Shown here: in pieces, positions 15,968 to 25,663 of the stretch
Numbering within the stretch: position 1 is the stretch's first letter
Layout: every line of letters starts with the position of its first letter
DNA from: Gammaproteobacteria bacterium
GTDB taxonomy: Bacteria > Pseudomonadota > Gammaproteobacteria > Eutrophobiales > Eutrophobiaceae
NCBI GenBank assembly: GCA_028819495.1
Contig: JAPPLI010000191.1
Coordinates: forward strand, 41,316 to 105,315
Reading direction: 5' to 3'
DNA length: 64,000 nucleotides
The notes under the pieces: generated by a model
Seen by the model: the letters and a program-made list of their open reading frames with translations, nothing else
The model's database searches: none
Told to the model about the DNA's origin: nothing
Made by a program: the position numbers and the translations under genes

Positions 15968-18900
15968 TCAGAACAGCGAGGAGAGATCATAACTGAACGA
16001 GGCGAAAATCCTGCGGTCAAACAGGCTGTAACCGGCGCCCAGGGGGATATTATAGCCGACAGCCGTTCCGATGGACGGGCTGAACCCGCTCCACCCCACT
16101 ACCGGCGGTGACACGTCGAAGACGTTGCGCACGCCGACGATCACCTGGAAGCGCCGGTTCGGGTCGCGGTAGCGGATCGACAGGTTGTGGAAGAACTTGT
16201 CGTCGGCTTCAGCGACGTTGGTAACGGATTCGTCTCCCGGTAATGCGTATACGGGTTCCTCATCGGTGGAGCCGATATAGTCCGTGGTCCAGATGAAGGT
16301 GAAATCACGCCACTGGAAGCGCACGTCCGCCTCGCCGCGCCAGTTCGGGTAGGAATGGCGGCCCGCGTAATTGGTCGGTTTCTCATCGCCCAGGCCATAC
16401 TGGTACGCGAGCAGGCGCGTGGCCAGGATGTCCACGCTGAGGTCGCCGAACGAGAACTCGCGGTCTGCGCGCACGGTGATGTCATACCCCAGGGAACGCT
16501 CTATGGCGACGTTGATGTACGAGGAGTTGACGCCGGCAAGATCTCCATTCTGGTTGCGAGCGCCGACCAGGTCGCATTCCTCGGCGCTGAAGTTGAGGGA
16601 ATTGTAACAGCGCGACAGGATTTCGCTGGCGCCGAGCCGGGAGATGGAGTTCTTGAGGTCAATATCGTAGTAGTCGAATGCCAGGCTGAGATTGAGACCC
16701 AGGGCCGGAAAGCGGCCGGCCAGGTCCGGCGTCAGGATAAATCCCAGGGTCCATGAGTCCGAGGTCTCCGCCTCCAGGTCGGGATTGCCTCCCGATGCGA
16801 CCCGGATGCTTGAGGACGGGGCATAATCGGGAGGGATGATGCCCTGGTTCTCCAGCGCCTCGCAGTTCCGGTACTGGTTGCTGGTCGGGTCCAGGTCCTG
16901 GGACGGGTCGCGGAACCGGTCGCAGGGGTCTGCCCTGGAGGCGACAAAACCGGTCACCGGCGCCAGGTTGAGGTGGAACAGCGCCGGCGCGCGGAACGAG
17001 GTGCCCACGGACGAGCGCATGCGCAACACGGGATTGACCGCGTAATTGAACAACAGGCGCCAGGTGGTATCGCTGCCGTAGGAACTGTAGTGGGTATACC
17101 GGAAGGACCCGTTCACCGTGAGTTCCTCCGCCACGCTGACGTCGCCCAGTTTGACGCCCGAGAGCAGCGGCACCTCTACTTCCGTATAGCCTTCCAGCAC
17201 CCGGTCATCGCCCGTGGTGATCCCGGACGAAGTAAATCCCCACTGGTTGTCTTCCACCGCCGCCGGGGGAGGACGGTCATTGATGCTGCGGCTGCGCCAG
17301 TCCATGCCCACCACCCCGCGCGCTTCGCCGGCAGGCGCATCAAACAGGCGCCCCTCCATGGAGAACGCCGCAGTCCACAGGTCGTAAGCGGTCTTGATCT
17401 TCTGCCGGTCGCGGATATAATCCGCCGCCTCCGGCGGAATCTCGCCGCGCCTCAGGGTGGCTTCGTCAAACAGGTCCAGGGGAACGCAACCAGGGTCCGG
17501 GCCTGCGGCCAGGATGCGGCTCACTGTAGCGCCTTCGAAATTGGCGCCGTACAGGAGCTGGCCCGGATCCAGGACGCAGTGAAGATTGCCGTCCGGCCCG
17601 ATCGCGGAGGACATGGCCCGCGCCACCTTGTCCTTCAACCAGACATCGTAAGTCCACTCGCCGCGGCTCCAGGAATAGCCGCCGTCAGCCTTCCAGGTGA
17701 ACTCGCCCAGGTCTCCTTCCAGGCCCAGGCGCAATGCGCCCACGTCGTTCTGCACTTCCGTGACCGGGTCCAGCAGGTTATAACTCATCACTACCGGCTG
17801 GGCGATGCCTCCGATACTGCCGAACGGGTTGGTCGGGTTGGCGGGGTGGACATAAGGAAATAATTGCCGGTACCCGTTGTTGTAGCTTTCATCGCGGTGC
17901 GTGAAATAAAATTCGTAGCTGGCGCTGACCGTCCCCAGCAGCCCGCCCAGGTCGAAATCCAGCAGTCCGTCACTGTAGGCCTGGATGCGCCGGCGCTCCG
18001 GTATCAGGTCCTCCTCGCCCCAGTTGCGGTCGTCCCGGTATCCTTCTTCCGGCACTCGCTCGCCGTTCCTGTCGCCAAGCTCGCGCCAGGGAAGGCCGGT
18101 CCCGGCAAAGTCGGCGCCGGGGTCGCGTACCAGCGAGGTCGCCGGACCGAGCCCGTACACGTCCACGAAACCGAATACCCCGCCGAAGCAGCGGCCGCGG
18201 GTGGGCGCAAAAATCGAAGGATGGATTCCGCCGTCGGTCAGCGGGCGCTCATCGCAGAAACTGTAGTCCTGTTCATCCCTCCCCACCGGCCCCAGGCTCG
18301 AGAACTCGACCGCGGCGTCGATATAACCGCGATCCCAGGTCTTGCCGAACAGTCCGCTTACCGAGCCGTAATCGAGTTCATCCTGGTAGTAGCCTTCCAG
18401 AATAACGTCATCGAAGCGTTTCCTGGTGATGATGTTCACTACTCCGGCGATGGCATCGGCGCCGTAGATGGAAGAGGCGCCGTCCTTGAGGATTTCAATG
18501 CGGTCGATGGCGACATCCGGGATTGAGTTCAGGTCAACACTGTTGACCTGGCCGCGGGTGCCCGCCGGCGTGAAGCGCCGCCCGTTCACCAGGATCAGGG
18601 TGCGGCCTGGGTCCAGGCTGCGCAGGCCGAACGTGTTGACGCCAGGGCCGCCGGAGACCACGAAACCGCCGAAACTGTTGTCGATCTGTGTGCCGGAAGC
18701 CAGGGCGCTGGTCTGCAGGATCTCCGAGGTATTGGCCATGCCCGCCAGGGCAGCGCTCTCGCTGGTGATGACCGTCACCGGCAAGGCCGATGTGAACGCA
18801 TCGCGGCGGATGCGTGAGCCGGTGACGATGATTTCCTCGGTCGTCTCGGTGAGCGCTGGTTCCGCCACTTCTTCGTCAGTTTCTGCGTCGGAAGGCGGTT

Positions 18901-19087
18901 GGTCGCGCTCTGCAGTTCGGTTAGCGTCCTGTTGCGATTCCTGCCTTTCGTCCTGCTGCCCGGATTCCTGTTCCGCTGTTTCGGCTGCCTGTCGTTCTTC
19001 TGCGCCGGCCCGGTCTGTAGCATGCCCGACATGGCTTACCAGGCCGGAAGCAAGCAGAATAAGCGTGATAATAGACTGTCGGATCAT
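15968..19087 (-). CDS. TonB-dependent outer-membrane receptor 1
   Basis: This 1039-residue receptor starts at ATG 19085-19087 (MIRQSIITLILLASGLVS signal peptide); a 21-codon longer frame begins inside a repeat. A Gln/Glu/Arg/Asp-rich spacer (about 28-75, EERQAAETAEQESGQQDERQ) follows, then the TonB box EEIIVTGSRI and a plug domain. The plug shows the ILVNGRRF, VDLNSIPDVAIDRIEILKDG and SSIYGADAIAGVVNIITRK motifs. The barrel ends with a C-terminal aromatic-rich strand (ASFSYDLSSLF). The class resembles large receptors for peptides or oligosaccharides, and the adjacent S9 peptidase favours peptides. The substrate is inferred, not shown. Confidence 0.92.
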   Translation of the reverse strand: MIRQSIITLILLASGLVSHVGHATDRAGAEERQAAETAEQESGQQDERQESQQDANRTAERDQPPSDAETDEEVAEPALTETTEEIIVTGSRIRRDAFTSALPVTVITSESAALAGMANTSEILQTSALASGTQIDNSFGGFVVSGGPGVNTFGLRSLDPGRTLILVNGRRFTPAGTRGQVNSVDLNSIPDVAIDRIEILKDGASSIYGADAIAGVVNIITRKRFDDVILEGYYQDELDYGSVSGLFGKTWDRGYIDAAVEFSSLGPVGRDEQDYSFCDERPLTDGGIHPSIFAPTRGRCFGGVFGFVDVYGLGPATSLVRDPGADFAGTGLPWRELGDRNGERVPEEGYRDDRNWGEEDLIPERRRIQAYSDGLLDFDLGGLLGTVSASYEFYFTHRDESYNNGYRQLFPYVHPANPTNPFGSIGGIAQPVVMSYNLLDPVTEVQNDVGALRLGLEGDLGEFTWKADGGYSWSRGEWTYDVWLKDKVARAMSSAIGPDGNLHCVLDPGQLLYGANFEGATVSRILAAGPDPGCVPLDLFDEATLRRGEIPPEAADYIRDRQKIKTAYDLWTAAFSMEGRLFDAPAGEARGVVGMDWRSRSINDRPPPAAVEDNQWGFTSSGITTGDDRVLEGYTEVEVPLLSGVKLGDVSVAEELTVNGSFRYTHYSSYGSDTTWRLLFNYAVNPVLRMRSSVGTSFRAPALFHLNLAPVTGFVASRADPCDRFRDPSQDLDPTSNQYRNCEALENQGIIPPDYAPSSSIRVASGGNPDLEAETSDSWTLGFILTPDLAGRFPALGLNLSLAFDYYDIDLKNSISRLGASEILSRCYNSLNFSAEECDLVGARNQNGDLAGVNSSYINVAIERSLGYDITVRADREFSFGDLSVDILATRLLAYQYGLGDEKPTNYAGRHSYPNWRGEADVRFQWRDFTFIWTTDYIGSTDEEPVYALPGDESVTNVAEADDKFFHNLSIRYRDPNRRFQVIVGVRNVFDVSPPVVGWSGFSPSIGTAVGYNIPLGAGYSLFDRRIFASFSYDLSSLF

Positions 19088-19105
19088 GGTTCGTGATTCC
19101 CACCC

Positions 19106-19200
19106 ACATTCGTCCCCGCGCAGGCGGGAAGCCAGTAAGCGAACATTCATTATAAGGAGTTTGTCTACTGGATTCCCGCCTGCGCGGGAATGACGAACGG
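19106..19200. repeat. Pair of inverted CCGCGCAGGCGGGAA elements
   Basis: Two about 33-base elements lie head to head around a short spacer (about 19140-19164). The left has CCCCGCGCAGGCGGGAAGCC (about 19114-19133). The right, read on the other strand, has TTCCCGCGCAGGCGGGAATCC, and both are bordered by ATTCGTC/GTTCGTC and CAGTA. Each is a small dyad of the same type as at 11172. Together they form a large potential cruciform between aspS and the TonB receptor gene, overlapping the apparent upstream start of that receptor. Confidence 0.75.
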
Positions 19201-19234
19201 GGCGCGTTTTGCGTCGTTACCTATAAGAGGTTCC

Positions 19235-20995
19235 TTAAGAATTATATACAAGTTTGACACCCAGTTCACGCAATTGTTCCGGCGATGCGCCCGCAGGGGC
19301 GGACGTGAGCAGGCAACTGGCGGTCTGGGTCTTGGGAAAGGCGATGACGTCCCGGATTCCCTTCGCCCCGGCCATGATCATGACGATGCGGTCCAGACCG
19401 AAGGCGATACCGCCGTGGGGCGGACAGCCGTATGACAGGGCGTCGATCAGGAAACCGAACTTCTCCCGGGCCTGTTCCTCATCAATACCAAGCAGGTCCA
19501 GCACCTTCAGTTGCATTTCCGGCTCATGGATACGGATCGAACCGCCGCCCAGTTCCATGCCGTTCAGGACCAGGTCATAGGCGCGCGACAAACTCTCATG
19601 CAGGTCGCCATCCTGCCCCGGCACTTGCGGCGCGGTAAAGGGATGGTGCAGCGAGTCCCAGCGCTGCTCCGCATCGTTATATTCGAATAACGGGAAATCC
19701 ACTACCCAGAGGGGCGCCCAGTCTCCCTGCAGCAGGCCCAGGTCTTCGGCCAGCGCCGTGCGCAGGGCGCCGAGTGAGTCGTTGACTGTACGCGCCTTGT
19801 CGGCGCCGAAAAAAACAATATCGCCGGTCTGCGCCCCGGTACGCTGCAAAACGGCCTGCACCGTTTCCCCCGGCAGGAATTTCAGGATGGGCGATTGCAG
19901 TCCGGCATCGCCCTGCTCCATATCATTGATCTTGATATAGGCGAGCCCCCTGGCGCCGTACTTTCCCACGTAAGCGGTATAGTCATCGATCTCCTTGCGC
20001 GTGAGCGCATTGCCGCCCGGCAGGCGCAGCGCGGCAACGCGTCCGTGCGCCTGGTTTGCCGGGCCGGAAAATACCTTGAATTCCACCTCCTTCATCAGGT
20101 CGCCGACTTCGACCAGTTCCAGCGGGTTGCGCAGGTCCGGCCGGTCCGTCCCGTAGCGGCTCATGGCTTCGGCGTAGGTCATGCGCGGGAACGGGTCTGC
20201 CAGTTCAATGCCTTTTACCTGCCTGAACACGGTACGCATCATATCCTCCACCAGGCCGGTGACATCATCCTCGTCGACGAACGACATTTCCATATCGAGC
20301 TGGGTAAATTCCGGCTGCCGGTCCGCGCGCAGGTCCTCGTCGCGAAAACAGCGGACAATCTGGTAGTAGCGATCCATCCCGGACATCATCAGCAGTTGCT
20401 TGAACAACTGCGGCGATTGCGGCAAGGCGAAGAAACCGCCGCGCTGGGTCCGGCTCGGCACCAGGTAATCCCGCGCGCCTTCCGGGGTCGCCCTGGTCAG
20501 GACAGGGGTTTCGATATCGAGAAAGCCGTGCCCGTCAAGGTAATCACGGATGGCCCGGGTGACCCGGCTGCGCAGCTTGATGTTGTCCTGCATGGTCTCC
20601 CGGCGCAGGTCCACGTACCGGTAACGCAGGCGGATATCATCCTGCACATTCTCATCGTCCAGTTGGAACGGCGGGGTCCTGGCCTTGTTCAATATTTCCA
20701 GGGTGTGTCCCAGCACTTCCACTTCGCCGGTGGGCAGGTTCGGGTTGATCGTGCCCTCCGGGCGCCGGCGCACCCGGCCGGTGATACGGATCACGAATTC
20801 ATTCCTGAGCGTCTCGGCGACGGCAAAAGAATCGGCCCGGTCGGGGTCATAAACAACCTGGGCCAATCCCTCCCGGTCCCGCAGGTCAATGAAGATCACC
20901 CCGCCGTGATCGCGGCGCCGGTGTACCCAGCCGCACAATGCGACTTCCTCACCGATCATGTCGGCCGTCAGTTGTCCGCAATAGTGGGTACGCAT
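19235..20995 (-). CDS. aspS: Aspartyl-tRNA synthetase
   Basis: This class II synthetase has 586 residues, the usual bacterial AspRS length. An N-terminal OB-fold anticodon-binding domain ([20 protein letters not shown]) is followed by the class II core with motif 2 ([23 protein letters not shown] region). The bacterial GAD insertion domain sits in the middle, and motif 3 is [15 protein letters not shown]. It follows the DUF502 and fmdB genes in the same direction, a common gammaproteobacterial arrangement. The stop lies about 150 bases before the TonB receptor start, with the inverted repeat pair between. Confidence 0.96.
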   Translation of the reverse strand: MRTHYCGQLTADMIGEEVALCGWVHRRRDHGGVIFIDLRDREGLAQVVYDPDRADSFAVAETLRNEFVIRITGRVRRRPEGTINPNLPTGEVEVLGHTLEILNKARTPPFQLDDENVQDDIRLRYRYVDLRRETMQDNIKLRSRVTRAIRDYLDGHGFLDIETPVLTRATPEGARDYLVPSRTQRGGFFALPQSPQLFKQLLMMSGMDRYYQIVRCFRDEDLRADRQPEFTQLDMEMSFVDEDDVTGLVEDMMRTVFRQVKGIELADPFPRMTYAEAMSRYGTDRPDLRNPLELVEVGDLMKEVEFKVFSGPANQAHGRVAALRLPGGNALTRKEIDDYTAYVGKYGARGLAYIKINDMEQGDAGLQSPILKFLPGETVQAVLQRTGAQTGDIVFFGADKARTVNDSLGALRTALAEDLGLLQGDWAPLWVVDFPLFEYNDAEQRWDSLHHPFTAPQVPGQDGDLHESLSRAYDLVLNGMELGGGSIRIHEPEMQLKVLDLLGIDEEQAREKFGFLIDALSYGCPPHGGIAFGLDRIVMIMAGAKGIRDVIAFPKTQTASCLLTSAPAGASPEQLRELGVKLVYNS

Positions 20996-21025
20996 GGATT
21001 GTAGTAACTTTCGCTTCGGGCTGCG

Positions 21026-21679
21026 TCAGGAGTCGGACGAAGACGCGGCGACCGCGCCTGATGGCAGCATTTGCCTGATTTCCCCTTCCGGCACGATCAC
21101 TCCCATTGATATGATGAACTTGAAGCCGTCTTCAACGGACATATCCAGTTCAATGATGTCCCGCTCCGGGATCAGCAGGTTGAATCCCGAGGTTGGGTTG
21201 GGCGTGGTCGGCAGGTAAATGGACTGGAGTTGCTGATCGGTGATCCCGCGGTCCGTCTCAACGTGTTCATTACTGAGAAACCCGATACACCAGCAATCCT
21301 TGCGCGGGTACTCGACCAGGACCACCTTGCGAAACGACTTGCTCTGGGAGGCCAGCAGGGTGGTGGAGATCTGTTTGACGCTGTTGTAGATGTTTCGCAC
21401 CAGGGGGATTTTCCCCAGCGCCGTCTCCCAGACCTGTACCAGGCGCCGGCCCAGCAGGTTGGCGGCAAACATGCCGGTGAGGATCAGGATACCGACGGCC
21501 AGGAGGATGCCGAAACCCGGGATACTGAACCCCAGCAACGCCTCCGGCCGATACTCCGGCGGCAACAGCAGAATGGTGCCGTCGAGGAGGTCGATAACGA
21601 ATTTGATGATGGCCACGGTAATGACCAGGGGCAGCCACACCAGCAGTCCGGCTATGATGTATTTCCGCAAGGCAGTCAT
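21026..21679 (-). CDS. DUF502 family integral membrane protein
   Basis: I choose ATG 21677-21679 (217 residues, MTALRKYIIAGLLVWLPLVI), which matches the usual family start. The frame is open much further upstream, but that part overlaps fmdB. ATG 21734-21736 (MLHRFFYAGV) is an alternative. Two membrane spans (about 8-28 and 52-75) are followed by a soluble domain with the family patterns IPLVRNIYNSVKQI, VVLVEYPRKDCWCIGFLS and LLIPERDIIELDMSVEDGFK. Its function is unknown. It lies between fmdB and aspS, as in many relatives. Confidence 0.85.
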   Translation of the reverse strand: MTALRKYIIAGLLVWLPLVITVAIIKFVIDLLDGTILLLPPEYRPEALLGFSIPGFGILLAVGILILTGMFAANLLGRRLVQVWETALGKIPLVRNIYNSVKQISTTLLASQSKSFRKVVLVEYPRKDCWCIGFLSNEHVETDRGITDQQLQSIYLPTTPNPTSGFNLLIPERDIIELDMSVEDGFKFIISMGVIVPEGEIRQMLPSGAVAASSSDS

Positions 21680-21773
21680 TATCTGTAAATCCCGGGCAAA
21701 GGCCCTCACTCCGGCATAAAAAAACCGGTGCAGCATATCATATTCCGGACCTGTGCGTCCGGGAAAAGGCGGG

Positions 21774-22139
21774 TCAGCCGGCGGGAGGGGAAGCGGCCGC
21801 GTTGCCGCCTGTAGCTTGTGTCGCGGACTTCGTTTCCTTGCCGGCGCTATCGGTTTTTGCTTCCTTATCCTTGCCCTTGTCCTTGTCTCCCGAGGTTTTG
21901 GCGCTATCGGATTCGCCGGCCTTGTCATCATCCTTTGCCAGGTTCCTGCGGGATTTCTCATCCTTGAAATCCGTTTCGTACCACCCGCTGCCACTGAGCC
22001 GGAAGGCAACCGCAGACACCAGTTTGCGCAGGCCCGGTTCCTCACACGCGGGACAATCCGTCAGCGGCTGATCGGAGATCTTCTGCAGTTTCTCCAGCCT
22101 GTGGCCGCAGTCATGGCATTCGTATTCGTAAATCGGCAA
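21774..22139 (-). CDS. FmdB-family zinc-ribbon protein
   Basis: A TTG at 22137-22139 is the likely start, giving (M)PIYEYECHDCGHRLEK. It has GGAG spaced 9 bases upstream, and the usual family start is MPIYEYxC. A second TTG at 22154 would add five residues. The first 45 residues hold the C-x2-C...C-x2-C zinc ribbon (CHDC, CPAC). The remainder (about 70-121) is a low-complexity Lys/Asp/Ser/Gly tail, common in this family and of unknown use. FmdB proteins are putative regulators. It precedes DUF502-aspS on the same strand. Confidence 0.85.
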   Translation of the reverse strand: MPIYEYECHDCGHRLEKLQKISDQPLTDCPACEEPGLRKLVSAVAFRLSGSGWYETDFKDEKSRRNLAKDDDKAGESDSAKTSGDKDKGKDKEAKTDSAGKETKSATQATGGNAAASPPAG

Positions 22140-22223
22140 GACGTTATTCTCCAATACTGTGAAACAGGGGAAACATGGTGACGGCCAGGCGGAATTTCAA
22201 GTCTTCGGAAAGAATTCCCGGGA

Positions 22224-24719
22224 TCAGAAACGGTACGATGCTTCCACTCCCCACACCCGCGGCGCACCGACGACACAACGCTGCATGCCCCCGCCGGTGA
22301 CCGGGTCCACCAGGCTCAGCGTGGTGGCCAGGGCCTGGATGAATATCACCTGGCAGTAATCCTGGTCGAACACGTTGCGTACGAAACCCGAGATTTCCCA
22401 GCCGTCGTCCGCGCCGCGCAAACCCAGTCGGGCATTGACGATATCGTAGCCCGGCTGCATTGTCTGCGGCGCCTGATTGGTATCCGCGCCGACGTTCTGT
22501 CCGGAAACATACTGGTATTCACCCCGCACGAACCAGCCCAGGCCGTGTACGGGGATACGGTCGGACCATTCGGCCACGAGCGACAACTGCCATTGCGGCG
22601 AGAAGTGGTTCCTGTCTCCCGTCAGGTCCCGGACCGGCAGTTCCGCCGGGGGGAACCCCAGGAACCTGCTCAACTGGACCGAGGTCCGGTAAGCGGCAAT
22701 GTCGGCGGGCAGGCTGGTGGCGTTGGGGAAATTTCCGAAGCTGGAATCCAGGTAACTCACTCCCAGGACGGTATAGAGCTGGTCCACGGGCCGGGCCTGG
22801 ATGTCCAGTTCCACGCCTTGCTGGGTAAGCTCCTCGACGTTCTGCATAAGGAAATTCACGCCGTCGAACCTGCGGTCCTGGAGATCATCGATCTCCGTGT
22901 GAAAATAGTTCAGGTTGACGACCACCCGGTTATCGAACATCCCGCCCTTGGCGCCGACCTCGATATTGTCCACGGTTTCCGTATCGTACTCCCGGTCTGC
23001 ACCCGCGGCCTGGGCGACGGAGTCGAAGCCTTCAGGGTTGAAGCCGCCCGACCTGAACCCGGTCGCATAGGTGGCGAACAGCATCAGGTTTTCGACGGGA
23101 GAATAACTGATATTCGCCAGCCAGGTGATCTCTTCCTCATCGTACTCAAGGTCAGGATGCTGTTCCGGTATGCGCAAATCGAGGGCGAATGGATTCGCCG
23201 GTGAAGGCGGCGCGGAGATCGGGTTGTTGACCAGGCTGAGAAAGCTGCCTTCCTTGTTGCTGTCGGTCCAGCGCAGCCCGCCGGTCACGCGCAGTTGTTC
23301 CGTGACATTGAGTGTCAACTGGCCGTACACCGCGTAGTTGCTGACGTCCTGCCTGAACCGGGTGGCGACGGCATCCCTTTGCGTTCCTCTAACACAGTCC
23401 CTGGCCACACCGCCGGCAATGGCGTTGGCTGCCTGGGGGCTGAAGTTGAAACTGGCAAGATAACTCGCGAACAGGTTGCCGACAAAGGGAGAACAGAAGT
23501 CCGGCCCGTGGTCGAAAGCCTGGTCTATCCCGTAATCTTCCCGGTAGAAATACGCGCCGGCAACGTATTCGATGAGTCCGCCGGCCGGGGAAAGCAACTG
23601 TAATTCCTGGGATACGGTCTCCACGTCGTAGAACGTAACGCGCCGTATCAGGTCCATGGGAAGCCGTATGACGGATTCATTCAGGGTATCGTTGTACCAT
23701 TTCCGATAACCGGTCAGGGAACGGACGGTATGCTCGCCGAGGCGCCAGTTGACCTCGCCGGCAATGCCCCACTGCTCATCCTCTGCATAGTCCCGGTGGT
23801 CCTGGTGCACGTTATTATCAAAACCGTGCACGGCTTCCGGCACTTCCCCGGTAGGCATCGTGAGGGGGTCCGTGGGAGACAGGAAGCGGCGCAGCGCCAC
23901 CAGGTATTCCGGCTGCACCGTGTCGGACAGCACTTCAATTACGCCGCCGCCGTTAATTATCCTGGAGAAATCGGCAGTCAGGGTAATGTCAAGGTCCGAA
24001 GCAGGCTCAAAAAAGAGCTTGCCGCGTACGCTGCCGTCTTCCCACTTGCCCACGTCACTATCGCTGCCGTTTTCGGTGAAACTGTTCTCGCCGTAGCCGT
24101 TCCGGTCGGAATACTGAAATGCCACACGGCCGGCAATCTCAGGCGAGAAGGCGCCGCTCAAGGCGCCGGCTACCTGCACGTGGCCATAATTTCCGTAACT
24201 GGCCCTGATGTCCCCGGAAAACTCATCCCCGGGTTTCCTGGTGCGTATGTTCAATGCTCCCATGGAGGCGTTGCGCCCGAACAGCGTGCCCTGTGGGCCG
24301 CGCAGGACCTCGACAATTTCCAGGTCCGTGAGGGTACCTATGACCGAGGACGGTCGCGGGATGTAAATCCCGTCGACGAATACCGCGACGCTCGGCTCAA
24401 TGGCGCTGTTGCCCACCGATCCGACCCCGCGCAGTACGATGCGGTTGTTCGCCAACTGACTGGAAAAGGCCAGGCTCAGGTTCGGGGTATATTGATCGAG
24501 TTGCTGCAAGGTGTCTATGCCGGAATCCTCAAGGAACTCACCGGTGAAGGTGGAGATGGAAATAGGGACATCCTGCAGGGATTGCTCCCGTTTCTGCGCA
24601 GTGACGATGATTTCCTCAATAGCCTGTGCGCCGACGGCGCCGGACGCTGTCAGGAGCACTAAGACGGTCAACGTCAATATCACCGGATTATTGGACGTCC
24701 CTGGCGCGGAATTTATCAT
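22224..24719 (-). CDS. TonB-dependent outer-membrane receptor 2
   Basis: This 831-residue receptor starts at ATG 24717-24719 (MINSAPGTSNNPVILTLTVL), preceded by GGGAG about 9 bases upstream. A signal peptide ends near GAVGAQA. The TonB box region EEIIVTAQKREQSLQDVPIS is typical of the large siderophore/cobalamin/other-nutrient receptor group common in marine heterotrophs. The plug contains VFVDGIYIPR and EVLRGPQGTLFGRNASMGAL. The barrel ends with a C-terminal Phe (VEASYRF), as expected for BAM-dependent assembly. No peptidase or transporter is adjacent, so the substrate is unknown. Confidence 0.92.
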   Translation of the reverse strand: MINSAPGTSNNPVILTLTVLVLLTASGAVGAQAIEEIIVTAQKREQSLQDVPISISTFTGEFLEDSGIDTLQQLDQYTPNLSLAFSSQLANNRIVLRGVGSVGNSAIEPSVAVFVDGIYIPRPSSVIGTLTDLEIVEVLRGPQGTLFGRNASMGALNIRTRKPGDEFSGDIRASYGNYGHVQVAGALSGAFSPEIAGRVAFQYSDRNGYGENSFTENGSDSDVGKWEDGSVRGKLFFEPASDLDITLTADFSRIINGGGVIEVLSDTVQPEYLVALRRFLSPTDPLTMPTGEVPEAVHGFDNNVHQDHRDYAEDEQWGIAGEVNWRLGEHTVRSLTGYRKWYNDTLNESVIRLPMDLIRRVTFYDVETVSQELQLLSPAGGLIEYVAGAYFYREDYGIDQAFDHGPDFCSPFVGNLFASYLASFNFSPQAANAIAGGVARDCVRGTQRDAVATRFRQDVSNYAVYGQLTLNVTEQLRVTGGLRWTDSNKEGSFLSLVNNPISAPPSPANPFALDLRIPEQHPDLEYDEEEITWLANISYSPVENLMLFATYATGFRSGGFNPEGFDSVAQAAGADREYDTETVDNIEVGAKGGMFDNRVVVNLNYFHTEIDDLQDRRFDGVNFLMQNVEELTQQGVELDIQARPVDQLYTVLGVSYLDSSFGNFPNATSLPADIAAYRTSVQLSRFLGFPPAELPVRDLTGDRNHFSPQWQLSLVAEWSDRIPVHGLGWFVRGEYQYVSGQNVGADTNQAPQTMQPGYDIVNARLGLRGADDGWEISGFVRNVFDQDYCQVIFIQALATTLSLVDPVTGGGMQRCVVGAPRVWGVEASYRF

Positions 24720-24821
24720 TTCGCTTTCTCCCTGAGGTAACAACACAACGCTCCAGACTGATCAGGAATCAGTGTATTTTACCACAGATCGGCCCGTAAG
24801 TCCTTAACTCTGTAAGGCCGG

Positions 24822-25379
24822 CTACCCTCCGGACTTAATGCCGGTGGTCATGCGCCTCAAGGTATCGTCTTTCAGCCAGAAATGATGGTACAGGGCAGCC
24901 AGGATGTGTATCCCCACCAGTACCAGTATCACAATCGGAAAGATTCCATGCAAATCCCCGATCAGTTCATTCAGGGCTTCGTCCTTTTGCATCGGGAGCC
25001 CCACCTCGAACAACCCGAAGAACGGCACCTTGTAACCGGCCGTGGCAAACCGGGCCATGCCGTTGAATATCTGGACGAACAACATGAGGTACAACCCGTA
25101 ATGGACCGTCCTAGAGACAACGTGCTGCCAGAAGGGGATATGCGGCATTTTTGCGGGCGTGACATTCAGCCAGCGCCAGATCAGGCGCGCGCTGAGTACG
25201 AACAGCAGCAGCAGGCCGAACGAGGCGTGCAGGAGTATCAGCTGCAGTTTTTCGTCTCCGCGGGGCAGTTCGGTTGATTGCGCGGCAATCGCCAGCAGCG
25301 TGATGACGATGATCAGCACCAGCCAGTGCAGGATTTTACTTATGGAACCGTATTCTTTTTCGGTGTTTTTGACAGACAT
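24822..25379 (-). CDS. Cytochrome b561-family membrane protein
   Basis: This 185-residue protein has four membrane helices, the size of the bacterial CybB-type cytochrome b561, which carries two b hemes and passes electrons at the inner membrane. Candidate heme ligands are His18 (KILHWL), His51 (LLHASFG), the histidine in TVHYGLY, and the histidines in GDLHGIFP and VGIHILAALYHHF. The start codon lies only 17 bases from the distal copy of the tRNA-Lys 3'-end repeat (25397-25415), so its native promoter may have been displaced by the island. Confidence 0.88.
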   Translation of the reverse strand: MSVKNTEKEYGSISKILHWLVLIIVITLLAIAAQSTELPRGDEKLQLILLHASFGLLLLFVLSARLIWRWLNVTPAKMPHIPFWQHVVSRTVHYGLYLMLFVQIFNGMARFATAGYKVPFFGLFEVGLPMQKDEALNELIGDLHGIFPIVILVLVGIHILAALYHHFWLKDDTLRRMTTGIKSGG

Positions 25380-25396
25380 TACATTGCCCCCTGTGC

Positions 25397-25415
25397 AGTG
25401 GTGGGTCGTGCAGGA
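25397..25415. mobile_element. Putative att site (distal copy of tRNA-Lys 3' end)
   Basis: AGTGGTGGGTCGTGCAGGA matches 18 of 19 bases of 28169-28187, which covers the 3' end of tRNA-Lys and the four bases just beyond it. The two copies are in the same orientation and bracket the AT-richer restriction-modification genes. This is the expected signature of tRNA-targeted site-specific integration. Confidence 0.7.
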
Positions 25416-25663
25416 TTATAAGCTGCGTTACAACCCGTTGATATTGCTGGAATTTATAAAATCAATAATATTCTTACCAACGAAAAAACCAACAGACAAT
25501 TAAGGGTATTCCAGCTTTTCAGCCGCTATTATAGATGAATTGTCCTGCTCGCGTTATTGAGATATAAGGTTTTCTATCGTGTGATTAACCGTACTCGTGA
25601 AGAAGGTATTTTGTGTGTACAGCGCTTCCAAATTTTAGGAAGCTTACAGCTACCTGATCTTGA

